Assembly: GCA_964474295.1 (NCBI GenBank)
Contig: CAYYRN010000005.1
Coordinates: 1 to 64,000 of the forward strand
Direction of reading: 5' to 3'
Length of the DNA: 64,000 nucleotides
Source: SIG575 sp964474295
GTDB taxonomy: Bacteria; Bacillota; Clostridia; Oscillospirales; Acutalibacteraceae
Both the position numbers and the translations under genes were made by a program. Position 1 is the stretch's first letter; every line of letters starts with the position of its first letter. Shown piece after piece: positions 31,890 to 41,065 of this stretch. The notes beneath the pieces are model-generated. The model saw only the letters and a program-made list of their open reading frames with translations. It did no database searches and was not told the DNA's origin.

Positions 31890-32714
31890 ATGAAATGTGA
31901 AAGAATTTTTCTTTTTGAAGATAGGAAAGATGTTTATCTTGACACATACATTCGTGATTTTTCCGAGGAATTTCCCACAAACAAACGTCCGGCAATGCTT
32001 GTAATTCCGGGCGGCGGTTACGGCATTTGCTCTGACCGCGAAGCTGAACCGATTGCCAACCAGTATTTGGCACTTGGATTTAATTGCTTTGTACTTCGCT
32101 ATTCCGTCGGAAAGAGAGCGTCGGAAGGTATGCCACATTTCAGTCAGCCGTTGCTCGAAGCTTCGCTTGCGGTTTTTATGATAAGAGAGCATAAAACCGA
32201 ATGGAATATTGACGAAAACAAAATAGCTGTTATCGGTTTTTCCGCCGGAGGTCACTTGGCGGGATGCCTTGCGACTATGTGGAACGATGAAACTGTTTGT
32301 TCAAAATTGAAAATTCCCGCAGGGAGTAACAAACCGAATACTGTAATTTTATGTTATCCCGTTATTACTTTCGGTTCTTTGACCCATAAAGGCACAAGAA
32401 GTAATCTTCTCGGAGAATATGAAGATAATTCTATTCTTATAAGCAAATATTCACTCGAAAACAATGTGAGTGCCGCAACCCCTCCCGTGTTTATTATGCA
32501 CACTGCTGAGGATAATTCGGTGTCTGTCAGAAATTCGCTTATGTTTGCTTCTGCACTTTCCGAGAATAATATTCCCTTTGAAATGCACATTTTTCCCTAC
32601 GGCGGTCACGGTATGTCCACGGGCAAAAAAGAAGTTTGTCACACGGAAAATCCATATGCTTCCCGTTGGGTTGAAATGTCCTCGAAATGGCTTTCACAAA
32701 TATTCGGTTTGTGA
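31890..32714 (+). CDS. Alpha/beta hydrolase (acetyl-esterase-like)
   Basis: Cytosolic alpha/beta hydrolase of 274 residues, BD-FAE/acetylxylan-esterase-like. The oxyanion region is VIPGGGYGICSDREAEPIA, the nucleophile elbow GFSAGGHLAG, a late Asp in HTAEDNSVSVRNS and the catalytic His in FPYGGHGMS complete the triad. There is no signal peptide. Such enzymes remove acetyl groups from xylo- or other oligosaccharides after uptake. It follows galK by 5 bp and is the last gene of that unit, before a terminator. Confidence 0.82.
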   Translation: MKCERIFLFEDRKDVYLDTYIRDFSEEFPTNKRPAMLVIPGGGYGICSDREAEPIANQYLALGFNCFVLRYSVGKRASEGMPHFSQPLLEASLAVFMIREHKTEWNIDENKIAVIGFSAGGHLAGCLATMWNDETVCSKLKIPAGSNKPNTVILCYPVITFGSLTHKGTRSNLLGEYEDNSILISKYSLENNVSAATPPVFIMHTAEDNSVSVRNSLMFASALSENNIPFEMHIFPYGGHGMSTGKKEVCHTENPYASRWVEMSSKWLSQIFGL

Positions 32715-32738
32715 TTTATTAAATCAATAAAATATTGT

Positions 32739-32785
32739 AACCCCTCTTGATGCTTACATAACATCAAGAGGGGTTATGCTTTTTG
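32739..32785. terminator. Terminator between esterase and yfhO
   Basis: Fourteen-bp stem AACCCCTCTTGATG (32739-32752) / CATCAAGAGGGGTT (32762-32775), then ATGCTTTTTG. Confidence 0.8.
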
Positions 32786-32802
32786 TTAAAACGGATATGA
32801 AA

Positions 32803-35712
32803 TCAGGAATTTTCTTCTTCCTGTGCTTTGTCATCAATCACAGCGTTTTCTTTAAATGAGAGTTCTTCGTTTTGACTTTCATTCATTGTGCTGTTTTCAA
32901 GAGCAAGCTTTTCGTTAATTTCACGGAGCATTATTTCGGCATTTTGTCTGTCTATTTCGTTTTTAATCGATTCATATAAAACAGGGTCTTGCTTATGATT
33001 GAACCGTAAGACGTACTGCCTTAAAAATTTAGTCTTTCTCAATACGAAGATATATATCAGTAAAATCATAAAGCCTGCAATCGACAAAATTATACCCGCT
33101 TTGTACCCTTGAGGTGTATATTCAAATTCAACCGAGTGAGTTCCTTTTGAGAGATAAATGCCGAGTAAAGCATCACCGATTGCCACCAATTCATCTTTAT
33201 CCAATTCTTCACCGTCAACCATAACCTTCCAGCCCGTGTCAAAAGGTATCGATGTGTAAAGTATACCGCTTTCGGTTGCGTTGACGGTACCGGTTATTTT
33301 CGTATCGGTAAATTCTTTGACATCCATTGACTGATTTTTTAGAATATTATATCCTTTTACAAATTTTTCCATATTTAACGAACGCAGCATAAAATCGGCA
33401 TATCCGTCCGTTATATCGTCTTTTACAGTCATAGTCATTGTTATTATTTCGTCTTTTACGCATTTTCCGAGGTCAAGAATATAATGCTCGTCATCTATAT
33501 CTTGAGTAATTTCTTTGCCGTTGCACGAAACGGTTAAGCTGTCAAGGCTGCTTGAATCGATGTAAAGATACAGGTTTTTTGTTTTCTTTGGCAAAACCAA
33601 GACATTTATTTCGCCGCTGCCGTCACTTGAATCTGCCGTAAAATAGAAGCAATCGGAACCGTCAGAAGGATTGTTCAGTCCCGAAACGCCATAGCCCGTT
33701 ATGTCGAAAACTTCCTCGCTTTCAAACACATCTTCAATTCCCGTGGATTTAAAGAAGTAATCGTTTTGAACGGTGAACGGGTCATAATTATCATAATCCC
33801 AGCTTCTTATCGAAGAATCTACCATATAAGCAATAGGCAGTGAAAATTTATTTTTGTAAGCGGAAAAAGTATCATTCTTGCTGACGAAAGTAAATAAATC
33901 TTCGTTAATCGTTACGTCATCGCTGTTGTTGACAATATAATCGAGAGAAAACATAGCGTTATATACCGGCGTTTGCATATTGTAAGTGTAAGAATTAATA
34001 TAATTGCCGTAAAGTCCTAAATTTTGCTGAAGATTTGCATTTTTTTCGTAAGCCATAGATGAAAAGATAGAAACACCGTTGTAATTGTACCAGCACGGAT
34101 CCATTCGTGTTCTTAAATCCGTAAGCTCCATTCGGTATATATTGTTATTGTTTCTGTCATTGTCGATATCTTCTTTAATTTCTTCAAATTCACTGTAATC
34201 GGAACTGTAATATTGCAATTCCTGATTCATAACGTAATTATCCGTGTTTGCAACCGCGTATTCTGAAACGAAACAGCAGAAAATGAACAGTGCGGTTGCT
34301 TGCTTGTTATATTTTTTGCTGCCGAGAATGTAAAATCCGACAGAATATATAACGGCAAAGACAAGACTGATAAGTACGGATATTTCGTCAACATTTTTTG
34401 AACCGACTTTTTCCGCAAATATAATAAACAGTATTGTTCCGAACCCAAGTCCCAACAATTCTTTCGGCTTAAATTCGTTTACTCTGATTATTGTTTTGAA
34501 AGCAACAACCAGTAAAACAAAGGTGTACATAAACGAGAATCTGTATGGCAAATCGTTCGGATAATGGAAGCCGTGCCAAATATAGTTAAGAATATTGGTG
34601 TTAAAGCTGAAATACAGCACACCCAATAAAGCCGTAACGGAAATTTTTTCTCTGAGCGTTATTGACTTTGTAAAGTAAAACAGGGGAATCAGCATTGCGG
34701 TTGCAACGGAGCAATAAACATTCGGCAGAACGTCATCACCGCTGCTTCTTATTGTCGGTTCAACACTTGCAAGGTGGTTTGCAATAAAATCAAATACGTT
34801 ATTATAACTTTCAAATTCTTCGGGGAACGTACCCGATGTTGCCGAACACGCACGAAGTATAAAAAATGTGGGCAAAAGTGCAAAAGCAACGCAAAGTGCG
34901 GCTGTTACAGCACCGAAAGCAAAGGTAATACCGCTGTTAAAAAATCTCGAAGAACGTATTTTTGAAATAAAACCTTTGCCTTTCTTCTTGCTTTTTTCAA
35001 AAGGCAAGAAGAAATCTTCGAGTGTTGATGAAAACGTGTAATTTGCAAAATAATAATAGAAGAAATATATCACCGAAAACAAACATACCATATATGCCAT
35101 ATAGTAGTTTGAAAACATAGTCAACGCAAGAGAGAGTATAAAAGTTAACGGCTTTCCGTTATTAATTATTCTTTCTATGCCGAGCAGCACAAAAGGCAGA
35201 ATTACAAGTGCATCAAGCCACATTAAATTCCAATAATAAGCAATAAAGTAACCGCAAAAAGCATAAAGAACACCGAATCCTGCGGTGATGTAGCTATGAT
35301 GTCCCAAACTTTTTTTAAGATATATTGTAAATGAAGCCGATGCCAAAACAGCTTTAGTGAAAATCATAACACCGATGGCTACGGGTATGTTTTCGTGACT
35401 GAAAAGCAAGATTATAAACGAAAGGGGACTTGAAAGATAATTATAAAAATTTCCGAGAAAACTTGAACCGCCGCCGGAGTTCCAAGAATAAAGGAAGCTT
35501 TTACCGTCTTTGATTCTTTCATACATTTCGGCAAAAAGCGGCCCGTATTGATGATAAAGATCCATTCTTAAAATGGTAGAGTTGCCGAAAGGTATCATAT
35601 TGTAGCAATAAGCTACAAGTATGCTGATGAGCAAAGAACCGAGCATTGCAAGAAAAATAAAACGGTTATCGTAAAGCTTGCTGTTCTTTAATTTTTTTAC
35701 TAAAGTTTTCAT
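32803..35712 (-). CDS. YfhO family membrane glycosyltransferase-like protein
   Basis: Large polytopic protein of 969 residues. About 12-13 hydrophobic helices fill the first 490 residues, with an early loop RMDLYHQYGPLFAEMYERI, followed by a large extracytoplasmic domain (about 500-870) and a last helix (about 875-900; GIILSIAGFMILLIYIFVL), then an acidic tail. YfhO proteins are GT-C-like enzymes that decorate teichoic acids or other wall polymers with sugars from lipid carriers. GAGGTTCAAT precedes the start. It stands alone, divergent from spoIIIAA, so its polymer substrate cannot be inferred from context. Confidence 0.87.
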   Translation of the reverse strand: MKTLVKKLKNSKLYDNRFIFLAMLGSLLISILVAYCYNMIPFGNSTILRMDLYHQYGPLFAEMYERIKDGKSFLYSWNSGGGSSFLGNFYNYLSSPLSFIILLFSHENIPVAIGVMIFTKAVLASASFTIYLKKSLGHHSYITAGFGVLYAFCGYFIAYYWNLMWLDALVILPFVLLGIERIINNGKPLTFILSLALTMFSNYYMAYMVCLFSVIYFFYYYFANYTFSSTLEDFFLPFEKSKKKGKGFISKIRSSRFFNSGITFAFGAVTAALCVAFALLPTFFILRACSATSGTFPEEFESYNNVFDFIANHLASVEPTIRSSGDDVLPNVYCSVATAMLIPLFYFTKSITLREKISVTALLGVLYFSFNTNILNYIWHGFHYPNDLPYRFSFMYTFVLLVVAFKTIIRVNEFKPKELLGLGFGTILFIIFAEKVGSKNVDEISVLISLVFAVIYSVGFYILGSKKYNKQATALFIFCCFVSEYAVANTDNYVMNQELQYYSSDYSEFEEIKEDIDNDRNNNNIYRMELTDLRTRMDPCWYNYNGVSIFSSMAYEKNANLQQNLGLYGNYINSYTYNMQTPVYNAMFSLDYIVNNSDDVTINEDLFTFVSKNDTFSAYKNKFSLPIAYMVDSSIRSWDYDNYDPFTVQNDYFFKSTGIEDVFESEEVFDITGYGVSGLNNPSDGSDCFYFTADSSDGSGEINVLVLPKKTKNLYLYIDSSSLDSLTVSCNGKEITQDIDDEHYILDLGKCVKDEIITMTMTVKDDITDGYADFMLRSLNMEKFVKGYNILKNQSMDVKEFTDTKITGTVNATESGILYTSIPFDTGWKVMVDGEELDKDELVAIGDALLGIYLSKGTHSVEFEYTPQGYKAGIILSIAGFMILLIYIFVLRKTKFLRQYVLRFNHKQDPVLYESIKNEIDRQNAEIMLREINEKLALENSTMNESQNEELSFKENAVIDDKAQEEENS

Positions 35713-35852
35713 ATTGAACCTCGTTTGTTTTAATATATTTAGTTTAACATAATATTACTCAATATTCAATAAAAAGGATAAATTTAATAAATTAGGTTCT
35801 ACTTTGGGACAAGTGAAAATATATATAGGACAAAGATGAGGGAGGCGACATT

Positions 35853-36848
35853 GTGGCAAATGCTTTTAACAGCTCAATTGATTTTTTACCTGCAAAGCTG
35901 AAAAATATTTTAAGCACCATTAGGGACGAAATTAAGTCAAAAACATACGAAATAAGAATCAGAACAGGCAAACCTATTGTGCTGATAACTTCCGACAGTA
36001 CAATGTTTGCCGATTGCAACGGCAGAGTAACCTTTATTCTTTCCGATGACCTGTATAAGGTAAGCCGTGAGGAAATAACAGAATCTTTCAACCGACTTTG
36101 TAATTATTCCGTTTACAGTCATTTACAGAGCATATCGCAGGGCTTTATTACCTTGCAGACGGGACACAGGGTGGGAATATGCGGAACTGCCGTTACCGAA
36201 AAAGGCAGTGTATCTTCAATTCGCAACATCAATTCGTTGAATATCAGAGTTGCAAGGGAATTTAAAGGGTGTGCCGATGAAATACTTTCAAACGTTTTTG
36301 ATAACGAATTGAAAAATGTTATAATCGCAGGCCCTCCGTCAAGCGGAAAAACAACACTCCTGAGGGACATTGCACGTCAAATATCAAACGGACGTTTCGG
36401 AGAATATCATAAGGTTTCGATTGTCGACGAAAGATGTGAAATATCACCCGTAAGTGACGGCATATGCGTTTGTGATGTAGGTATAAATACCGATATTCTT
36501 TCATCTTTTTCAAAGTCCGACGGAATAATGTGCGCACTCAGAACACTGTCTCCGCAGTTGATTGTTTGTGATGAAATAGGAAAGCTTGACGAATGTGAAG
36601 CCATAAAAAGCGGCTTAAATTCGGGTGTCAATTTTGTTTTGAGTATACACGCTTCGAGTGAAGATGAATTGAAAAATAAGCCTCAAATTCTGTCACTGAC
36701 CGAAAGCGGATTTAATGCTGTCGCTGTTTTGCTTTCTTCCGTTCCCTGTAAAATAAAGAGTTGTTTTCAAATAGGTGAGTGTTATGTTAAAAACAGGTGT
36801 TCTTTTAGTTACGGCAGTGATTTTAATATTGAGCGGGCAATATGTTAA
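35853..36848 (+). CDS. spoIIIAA: Stage III sporulation protein AA (ATPase)
   Basis: Cytoplasmic secretion-type ATPase of 331 residues, related to VirB11/GspE, powering the SpoIIIA-SpoIIQ channel from the mother cell. The N-terminal domain precedes the Walker A GPPSSGKTTLLRD (about residue 158) and Walker B QLIVCDEIGKL. The start is GTG 35853, preceded by GGGAGG. It opens the eight-gene spoIIIA operon, which in relatives is transcribed by SigE in the mother cell and is needed for SigG activity in the forespore. A clear SigE promoter could not be identified upstream. It overlaps spoIIIAB by 65 nt. Confidence 0.95.
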   Translation: MANAFNSSIDFLPAKLKNILSTIRDEIKSKTYEIRIRTGKPIVLITSDSTMFADCNGRVTFILSDDLYKVSREEITESFNRLCNYSVYSHLQSISQGFITLQTGHRVGICGTAVTEKGSVSSIRNINSLNIRVAREFKGCADEILSNVFDNELKNVIIAGPPSSGKTTLLRDIARQISNGRFGEYHKVSIVDERCEISPVSDGICVCDVGINTDILSSFSKSDGIMCALRTLSPQLIVCDEIGKLDECEAIKSGLNSGVNFVLSIHASSEDELKNKPQILSLTESGFNAVAVLLSSVPCKIKSCFQIGECYVKNRCSFSYGSDFNIERAIC

Positions 36849-37287
36849 TTTCAGAATGAAAAAAAGAATATCGTCACTGAGTCAATGCATAGTTTTTATC
36901 GAAAACATAAATACTCAAATTTCGTATTCAAAAAAGAATATATTCGATATTATATCCGAATTATCTTATAGTGATAATATGAAACTGAGAACAGTTTATG
37001 AATTGAATAACCATCCGAACAGCGACTTAAACGAAAATTGGAAAAATGTATTTACCGAGTACGGAAAGTGCGATTGTTTGAATCGGGATGACACTGAAAT
37101 TTTGCTTTCTTTCGGTGAAATTCTCGGTATAACCGATTTGCACGGTCAAAGCAATAATTGCCGTTTACATATAGAAATGTTGAAAAAACAGTTGCAGTCT
37201 GCGGAAAAAGATTTTGCTGATAAATCAAAAATCAACACAGCTCTAAGTTCACTGATGGCAGCGGCAACAATAATTATTTTTTATTAA
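36784..37287 (+). CDS. spoIIIAB: Stage III sporulation protein AB
   Basis: Membrane protein of 167 residues with an N-terminal helix (TGVLLVTAVILILSG), a cytoplasmic helical domain beginning MKKRISSLSQCIVFIENI and a C-terminal helix (LSSLMAAATIIIFY). It resembles GspF-like platform proteins and interacts with the AA ATPase. ATG 36784 is preceded by TAGGTGAG; a GTG at 36775 is possible. The 65-nt overlap with spoIIIAA implies coupled translation. Confidence 0.9.
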   Translation: MLKTGVLLVTAVILILSGQYVNFRMKKRISSLSQCIVFIENINTQISYSKKNIFDIISELSYSDNMKLRTVYELNNHPNSDLNENWKNVFTEYGKCDCLNRDDTEILLSFGEILGITDLHGQSNNCRLHIEMLKKQLQSAEKDFADKSKINTALSSLMAAATIIIFY

Positions 37288-37297
37288 GGAATTTAAT

Positions 37298-37492
37298 ATG
37301 GGTATTGAAGTTGTAGTAAAAATTGCGGTTATCGGTTTGCTCGTTGCGGTAATAAATCAAATACTTTCCAAATGCGGCAGAGATGAATATGCAATGCTTG
37401 TTACGCTTGCGGGTCTTTTGGTTATTTTTATGATGATAATACCGTATGTTTCCGAGCTGTTTGATACGTTATCATCAATAATGGATTTATAA
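37298..37492 (+). CDS. spoIIIAC: Stage III sporulation protein AC
   Basis: Small membrane protein of 64 residues with two hydrophobic helices, one early (VVVKIAVIGLLVAVINQIL) and one later (MLVTLAGLLVIFMMIIPYV) separated by SKCGRDEYA. It is a core membrane component of the SpoIIIA complex, homologous to the first part of AD. It starts 10 bp after spoIIIAB. Confidence 0.93.
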   Translation: MGIEVVVKIAVIGLLVAVINQILSKCGRDEYAMLVTLAGLLVIFMMIIPYVSELFDTLSSIMDL

Positions 37493-37493
37493 G

Positions 37494-37871
37494 ATGAAGA
37501 TATTTATTCTTGCGATTATAATCGCTTTCTTGTGTATGATTGTAAAATTTTACAAACCGGAATACGCACTTCTGTGTCAGCTTTGCGGAGTTGCGGCGAT
37601 TATTATTTATTCTTTTTCTTATTTTGACGGTATTTGGGATACTTTGAACGATATGATTTCCGTAAGCGGGCTTGATGCTTCGTTTCTGAAAATTCTGATA
37701 AAGGCTCTCGGCGTTTCGGTAATAACGGATATTGTTTCTTCTGTCTGCCGTGACAGCTCGAACAATACTTTGGCAAATGCCGTTGAGCTTTTCGGCAAAA
37801 CCGTAATTATCGTAATGGGACTTCCGATTCTATCCAAGCTTGCGGAAGCGGCTGTCGGTTTTATAAAATAA
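37494..37871 (+). CDS. spoIIIAD: Stage III sporulation protein AD
   Basis: Membrane protein of 125 residues with four predicted helices. The first half repeats the AC layout (helix, KFYKPEYALLCQLCG, helix), and the second contains LIKALGVSVITDIVSSVCRD. A channel component with AC and AE. It starts one base after the spoIIIAC stop. Confidence 0.93.
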   Translation: MKIFILAIIIAFLCMIVKFYKPEYALLCQLCGVAAIIIYSFSYFDGIWDTLNDMISVSGLDASFLKILIKALGVSVITDIVSSVCRDSSNNTLANAVELFGKTVIIVMGLPILSKLAEAAVGFIK

Positions 37872-37882
37872 CGAGGTTTAAA

Positions 37883-38989
37883 ATGAAAATTTATAAAATT
37901 GCAATCGTAATGCTCTTATCTTTGTTTATTTTTTCAATAACTGCGTTTGGCACGGAACACGAAAACGACTATTACGGTATTCTGACTGACGGTCTTTCCG
38001 AAGACACTGTTGAAATTCTCGAAGAATCAGGTCTTGACTCAATCAATTTTGAAAAAATTCTTTCCGCACAGCCGAAAGACATAATTAATTTTTTTAAACA
38101 AACATCAAAAGGCAACATAATAGGCCCTCTCAAGCATTTTACGGTAAGCTCGGCGGTTTCGGTTATGGTCAGTGTGTGTTTTTCATATTTGTCGGAAAAC
38201 GAAAAGAAGAGAAATGCGGTTACGCTGCTGGTATATTCATACATAGCCTTGAGCGTTTGTGTGCCGATGTCTTCGCTTTTGTCGGCAGGTTCGGCGGCGA
38301 TACAAATGAGCAGTAAATTTATGTTTGTTTTCTTACCTGTGTTGGCCGGGATTATTGCCGCAGCGAATAATCCGATGTTGGCATTGAATTATAACACAAT
38401 TACATTGTATTTGGCGGAAATTATGTCAGCTTTTTCATCGAACCTGCTTTTACCGTTTGAAGGTATGGTATATGCTTTTGTATGTGTGGGTTCTGTTTCC
38501 GATACCGTAAGAGTTAACAATTTCGGCAAGATATTAAAAAGCTGTGTCACAAAAACCTTATCGGTACTCGCAACCGTTTTTACCGCGTTTTTGTCAATTA
38601 AAGGCATACTTTCAAACGTTGCGGATACGGTTGCATCAAAAGGAGCAAAACTCCTTGTCAGCTCACTTGTACCGATAATCGGCGGTTCGATGAGCGAAGC
38701 TTACGGGAGCATCGTTAACAGTCTGTCTCTTTTGAAAAGTTCTGTCGGTGTTTTCGGAATAATTGTGATAGCCGCCATAAATTTGCCTGTTGTTACGGAG
38801 CTTGTTTTTTGGAGTATTTCGCTTACCTTTTCGGGTATTGTTGCCGATATTTTTAATTTAAAGAATATTGCCGACTTATACAGAGAAATATCAAACGTTA
38901 TAAAAACATTCAATGTTATACTTCTTTTTTGTTGTATGCTCTTTATAGTATCGACCGGAATACTCATTACAATCAGAAATTATGCATAG
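37883..38989 (+). CDS. spoIIIAE: Stage III sporulation protein AE
   Basis: Polytopic membrane protein of 368 residues with an N-terminal signal-like helix (IAIVMLLSLFIFSITAFG), a short outside segment, then seven to eight helices (about 85-365). The motif SSKFMFVFLPVLAGIIAA and the segment SLVPIIGGSMSEAYGS are typical. It is the largest membrane part of the SpoIIIA complex. It lies 11 bp after spoIIIAD and 10 bp before spoIIIAF. Confidence 0.94.
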   Translation: MKIYKIAIVMLLSLFIFSITAFGTEHENDYYGILTDGLSEDTVEILEESGLDSINFEKILSAQPKDIINFFKQTSKGNIIGPLKHFTVSSAVSVMVSVCFSYLSENEKKRNAVTLLVYSYIALSVCVPMSSLLSAGSAAIQMSSKFMFVFLPVLAGIIAAANNPMLALNYNTITLYLAEIMSAFSSNLLLPFEGMVYAFVCVGSVSDTVRVNNFGKILKSCVTKTLSVLATVFTAFLSIKGILSNVADTVASKGAKLLVSSLVPIIGGSMSEAYGSIVNSLSLLKSSVGVFGIIVIAAINLPVVTELVFWSISLTFSGIVADIFNLKNIADLYREISNVIKTFNVILLFCCMLFIVSTGILITIRNYA

Positions 38990-38999
38990 GTGAAGATGT

Positions 39000-39473
39000 A
39001 TGGAAGCCATAAAGCAATGGATGATTTGTATTATTTTTTGTTCTCTCATTACTGCGGTTATAAATATTTTAAGTCCGAAAGGTTCAACTCAACGAGCTTT
39101 AAAAACAGTTGTTTCATCTTTTATGATTTGTGCTTTTTTGTCACCTTTTATTTCCGAAAGTAATGTGGATATTGAAAAGTATTTACCTGATTTTTCCGAT
39201 TATCAAGCTTCGCTAAGTTCGGAAATTACCGATTCAATGCTCGAACAAGCGGAAAAAGAATCGGAAAAAGTCATAGAAGAACTGCTGCTTGATTTGAATG
39301 TAGAATTTGAAGATATATCGGTAAAGGCGGATATTGACGATGAAAGCTGCATTTATGTAAGCGAAATCGTAATCAAACTTGATGATAAATATTCATACCG
39401 AGAAAAACAAATATCTTCAAATTTAAAAGATATGTTTTCAACGGAGGCTGAATATATATGGGTGAAAAATTAG
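39000..39473 (+). CDS. spoIIIAF: Stage III sporulation protein AF
   Basis: Protein of 157 residues: two N-terminal membrane helices (about 5-22 and 35-52) and a C-terminal intermembrane domain (about 75-155) of ring-building type. It overlaps spoIIIAG by 16 nt. SpoIIIAF sequence is poorly conserved; identity rests on the two-helix start LKTVVSSFMICAFLSPFI and on operon position. Confidence 0.88.
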   Translation: MEAIKQWMICIIFCSLITAVINILSPKGSTQRALKTVVSSFMICAFLSPFISESNVDIEKYLPDFSDYQASLSSEITDSMLEQAEKESEKVIEELLLDLNVEFEDISVKADIDDESCIYVSEIVIKLDDKYSYREKQISSNLKDMFSTEAEYIWVKN

Positions 39474-39997
39474 AAAAAATCAAAAGTATATTTAAAAAAG
39501 ATAAAAAACTGCCGATTATATTGCTTCTTGCAATTTTGGGAATAATATTTATTTTTTTCAGTGAATTTTCCAAAGAAAGTAAAAATAATGAGAATAATAC
39601 GGAGGAAACATCGGATAGTGCTGATTTTTATGCTTCGACTACCGAAGAAAAACTCCGTAAAATAATTTCATCGATTGAGGGGGCAGGTGAAACCGATGTG
39701 ATGGTAACAGTCGAAACAGGTGAAGAAAATGTTTATGCAAAAGAAATTAAATCAAACGAAGAAAGTAACGACAGCAAAAGCATATCCAATTATGAATATG
39801 AATATATTGTCATAAAATCGGGAACTTCATCCGAAAGCGGTATGCTGTTAAAAGTTGTACAGCCGAATATACGAGGTGTTGCGGTTGTATGTGACGGCGG
39901 TGACAATGCCGCAGTGAGGGAAAACATAATCAGTACCGTATCTGCCGTGCTTGACATAAAAACCAATAAAATCAGCGTTTGTAAAAGAAAAAGCTGA
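39458..39997 (+). CDS. spoIIIAG: Stage III sporulation protein AG
   Basis: Protein of 179 residues: a basic N-terminus, one membrane helix (LPIILLLAILGIIFIFFS, about 24-41), a low-complexity acidic linker and a ring-building domain (about 62-175) including SIEGAGETDVMVTVETG and GVAVVCDGGDNAAVRENI. In B. subtilis AG forms a large ring between the two membranes. Confidence 0.92.
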   Translation: MGEKLEKIKSIFKKDKKLPIILLLAILGIIFIFFSEFSKESKNNENNTEETSDSADFYASTTEEKLRKIISSIEGAGETDVMVTVETGEENVYAKEIKSNEESNDSKSISNYEYEYIVIKSGTSSESGMLLKVVQPNIRGVAVVCDGGDNAAVRENIISTVSAVLDIKTNKISVCKRKS

Positions 39998-40011
39998 CAG
40001 GAGGAATTAAC

Positions 40012-40563
40012 ATGGGATTTATTGTAAAGAAAAGACAACTGATACTTGTAACTCTTATTATTGCACTCGGTGTAGCGGTTTTTGTAAACTGGTATTATAA
40101 CAAGCCGCAGGTGCAATCTTCCACAGGTGTCGAAGAAACAACGCAAAGTGAAAAAACCACAAAAGAAAACACTTCTCAAATCGGTGAAGCACAGCTTGTA
40201 AATTCAAAAAATGTCAGCGAATACTTCACAACGGCAAGACTTAACAGAACACAGGCACATGATGATGCTTTGGAAGCGTTAAATGATATTATTAAGGATT
40301 CATCATCCTCGTCCGAAGCTGTTGTAAGTGCCGAAAAAGCACTCGAAGAATTGTCTGCCGTCATTAAAACCGAAACAGACCTCGAAAATTTGATAACGGC
40401 GAAAATCGGAAGCGAGTGCATAGTGGTTATAAATGACAATAAAGCACAGGTAATTGTGAATAAAAATACATTAAATGACACAATTTCGACACAAATTATT
40501 GATATAATCGCATCACAGGCAAATATTTTTTCGGAAAATGTTACATTAATTGAAGCAAAATAG
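40012..40563 (+). CDS. spoIIIAH: Stage III sporulation protein AH
   Basis: Protein of 183 residues: one N-terminal helix (about 7-24; LILVTLIIALGVAVFVNW), a Thr/Glu/Lys-rich linker, and a C-terminal YscJ/FliF-like domain starting EYFTTARLNRTQAHDDAL. It pairs with forespore SpoIIQ (or its clostridial counterpart) across the intermembrane space. GGAGG precedes the start. It is the last gene of the operon, and a housekeeping promoter begins right after its stop. Confidence 0.93.
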   Translation: MGFIVKKRQLILVTLIIALGVAVFVNWYYNKPQVQSSTGVEETTQSEKTTKENTSQIGEAQLVNSKNVSEYFTTARLNRTQAHDDALEALNDIIKDSSSSSEAVVSAEKALEELSAVIKTETDLENLITAKIGSECIVVINDNKAQVIVNKNTLNDTISTQIIDIIASQANIFSENVTLIEAK

Positions 40564-40591
40564 TTGAGAAATTTTTTCTTTGTGGTATAAT
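40564..40591 (+). promoter_or_regulatory. Promoter for asp23-nusB operon
   Basis: TTGAGA (40564-40569), 16-bp spacer, TATAAT (40586-40591), abutting the spoIIIAH stop. It frees the housekeeping chain from the sporulation operon. Confidence 0.75.
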
Positions 40592-40619
40592 ATAAAGCAA
40601 AGGAAGGAGGCTGACAAAA

Positions 40620-40991
40620 ATGTCAAATATAAATAAAAGCCGAAATTCCGGAAATCTTGTGATTTCCGAAGACGTAATTGCTTCAATAGCTGTAAATGCT
40701 TCTAAGGATGTTGAGGGTGTGAGCGGATTTGCTCCCAGGCCCGTTAATTTGCAGAATTTTTATAAATTTTCTGACTCCGCATCCAAGTATGTTGATGTTA
40801 TAATGTCAGATACGGATATAAAAGTTCATATCTATCTAAAAGTTAAACAAGATGCAAAAATTCAGCAGCTTTCGGAACAGGTGCAGCAGAATATTAAAAA
40901 CGCTGTACAGAATATGACCGGAACTATGGTAAGCGAGGTTGATATTACGATTTCAACCATAGATATTGAAGAAGTACCTACACAATCTTAA
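40620..40991 (+). CDS. Asp23/Gls24 family protein (YqhY-like)
   Basis: Small protein of 123 residues with the Asp23 (DUF322) fold: ISEDVIASIAVNASKDVEGVSGF, then DVIMSDTDIKVHIYLKV and QNIKNAVQNMTGTMVSEVDITI. YqhY-type members lie between fatty-acid (acc) genes and nusB in many Firmicutes and influence lipid/acetyl-CoA carboxylase balance; acc genes are absent here, but nusB follows. GGAAGGAGG precedes the ATG. Confidence 0.9.
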   Translation: MSNINKSRNSGNLVISEDVIASIAVNASKDVEGVSGFAPRPVNLQNFYKFSDSASKYVDVIMSDTDIKVHIYLKVKQDAKIQQLSEQVQQNIKNAVQNMTGTMVSEVDITISTIDIEEVPTQS

Positions 40992-41002
40992 ATTTTTCAG
41001 CA

Positions 41003-41047
41003 AAATCCCGCAAAACAGAATAAGTGTTTTTGCGGGATTTTAATGTT
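41003..41047 (+). terminator. Hairpin between asp23 and nusB
   Basis: AAATCCCGCAAAA (41003-41015) pairs with TTTTGCGGGATTT (41028-41040), then TAATGTTTTTT. It may partly terminate, lowering nusB and downstream levels relative to asp23. Confidence 0.75.
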
Positions 41048-41065
41048 TTTTACGGAGGACAGGCT

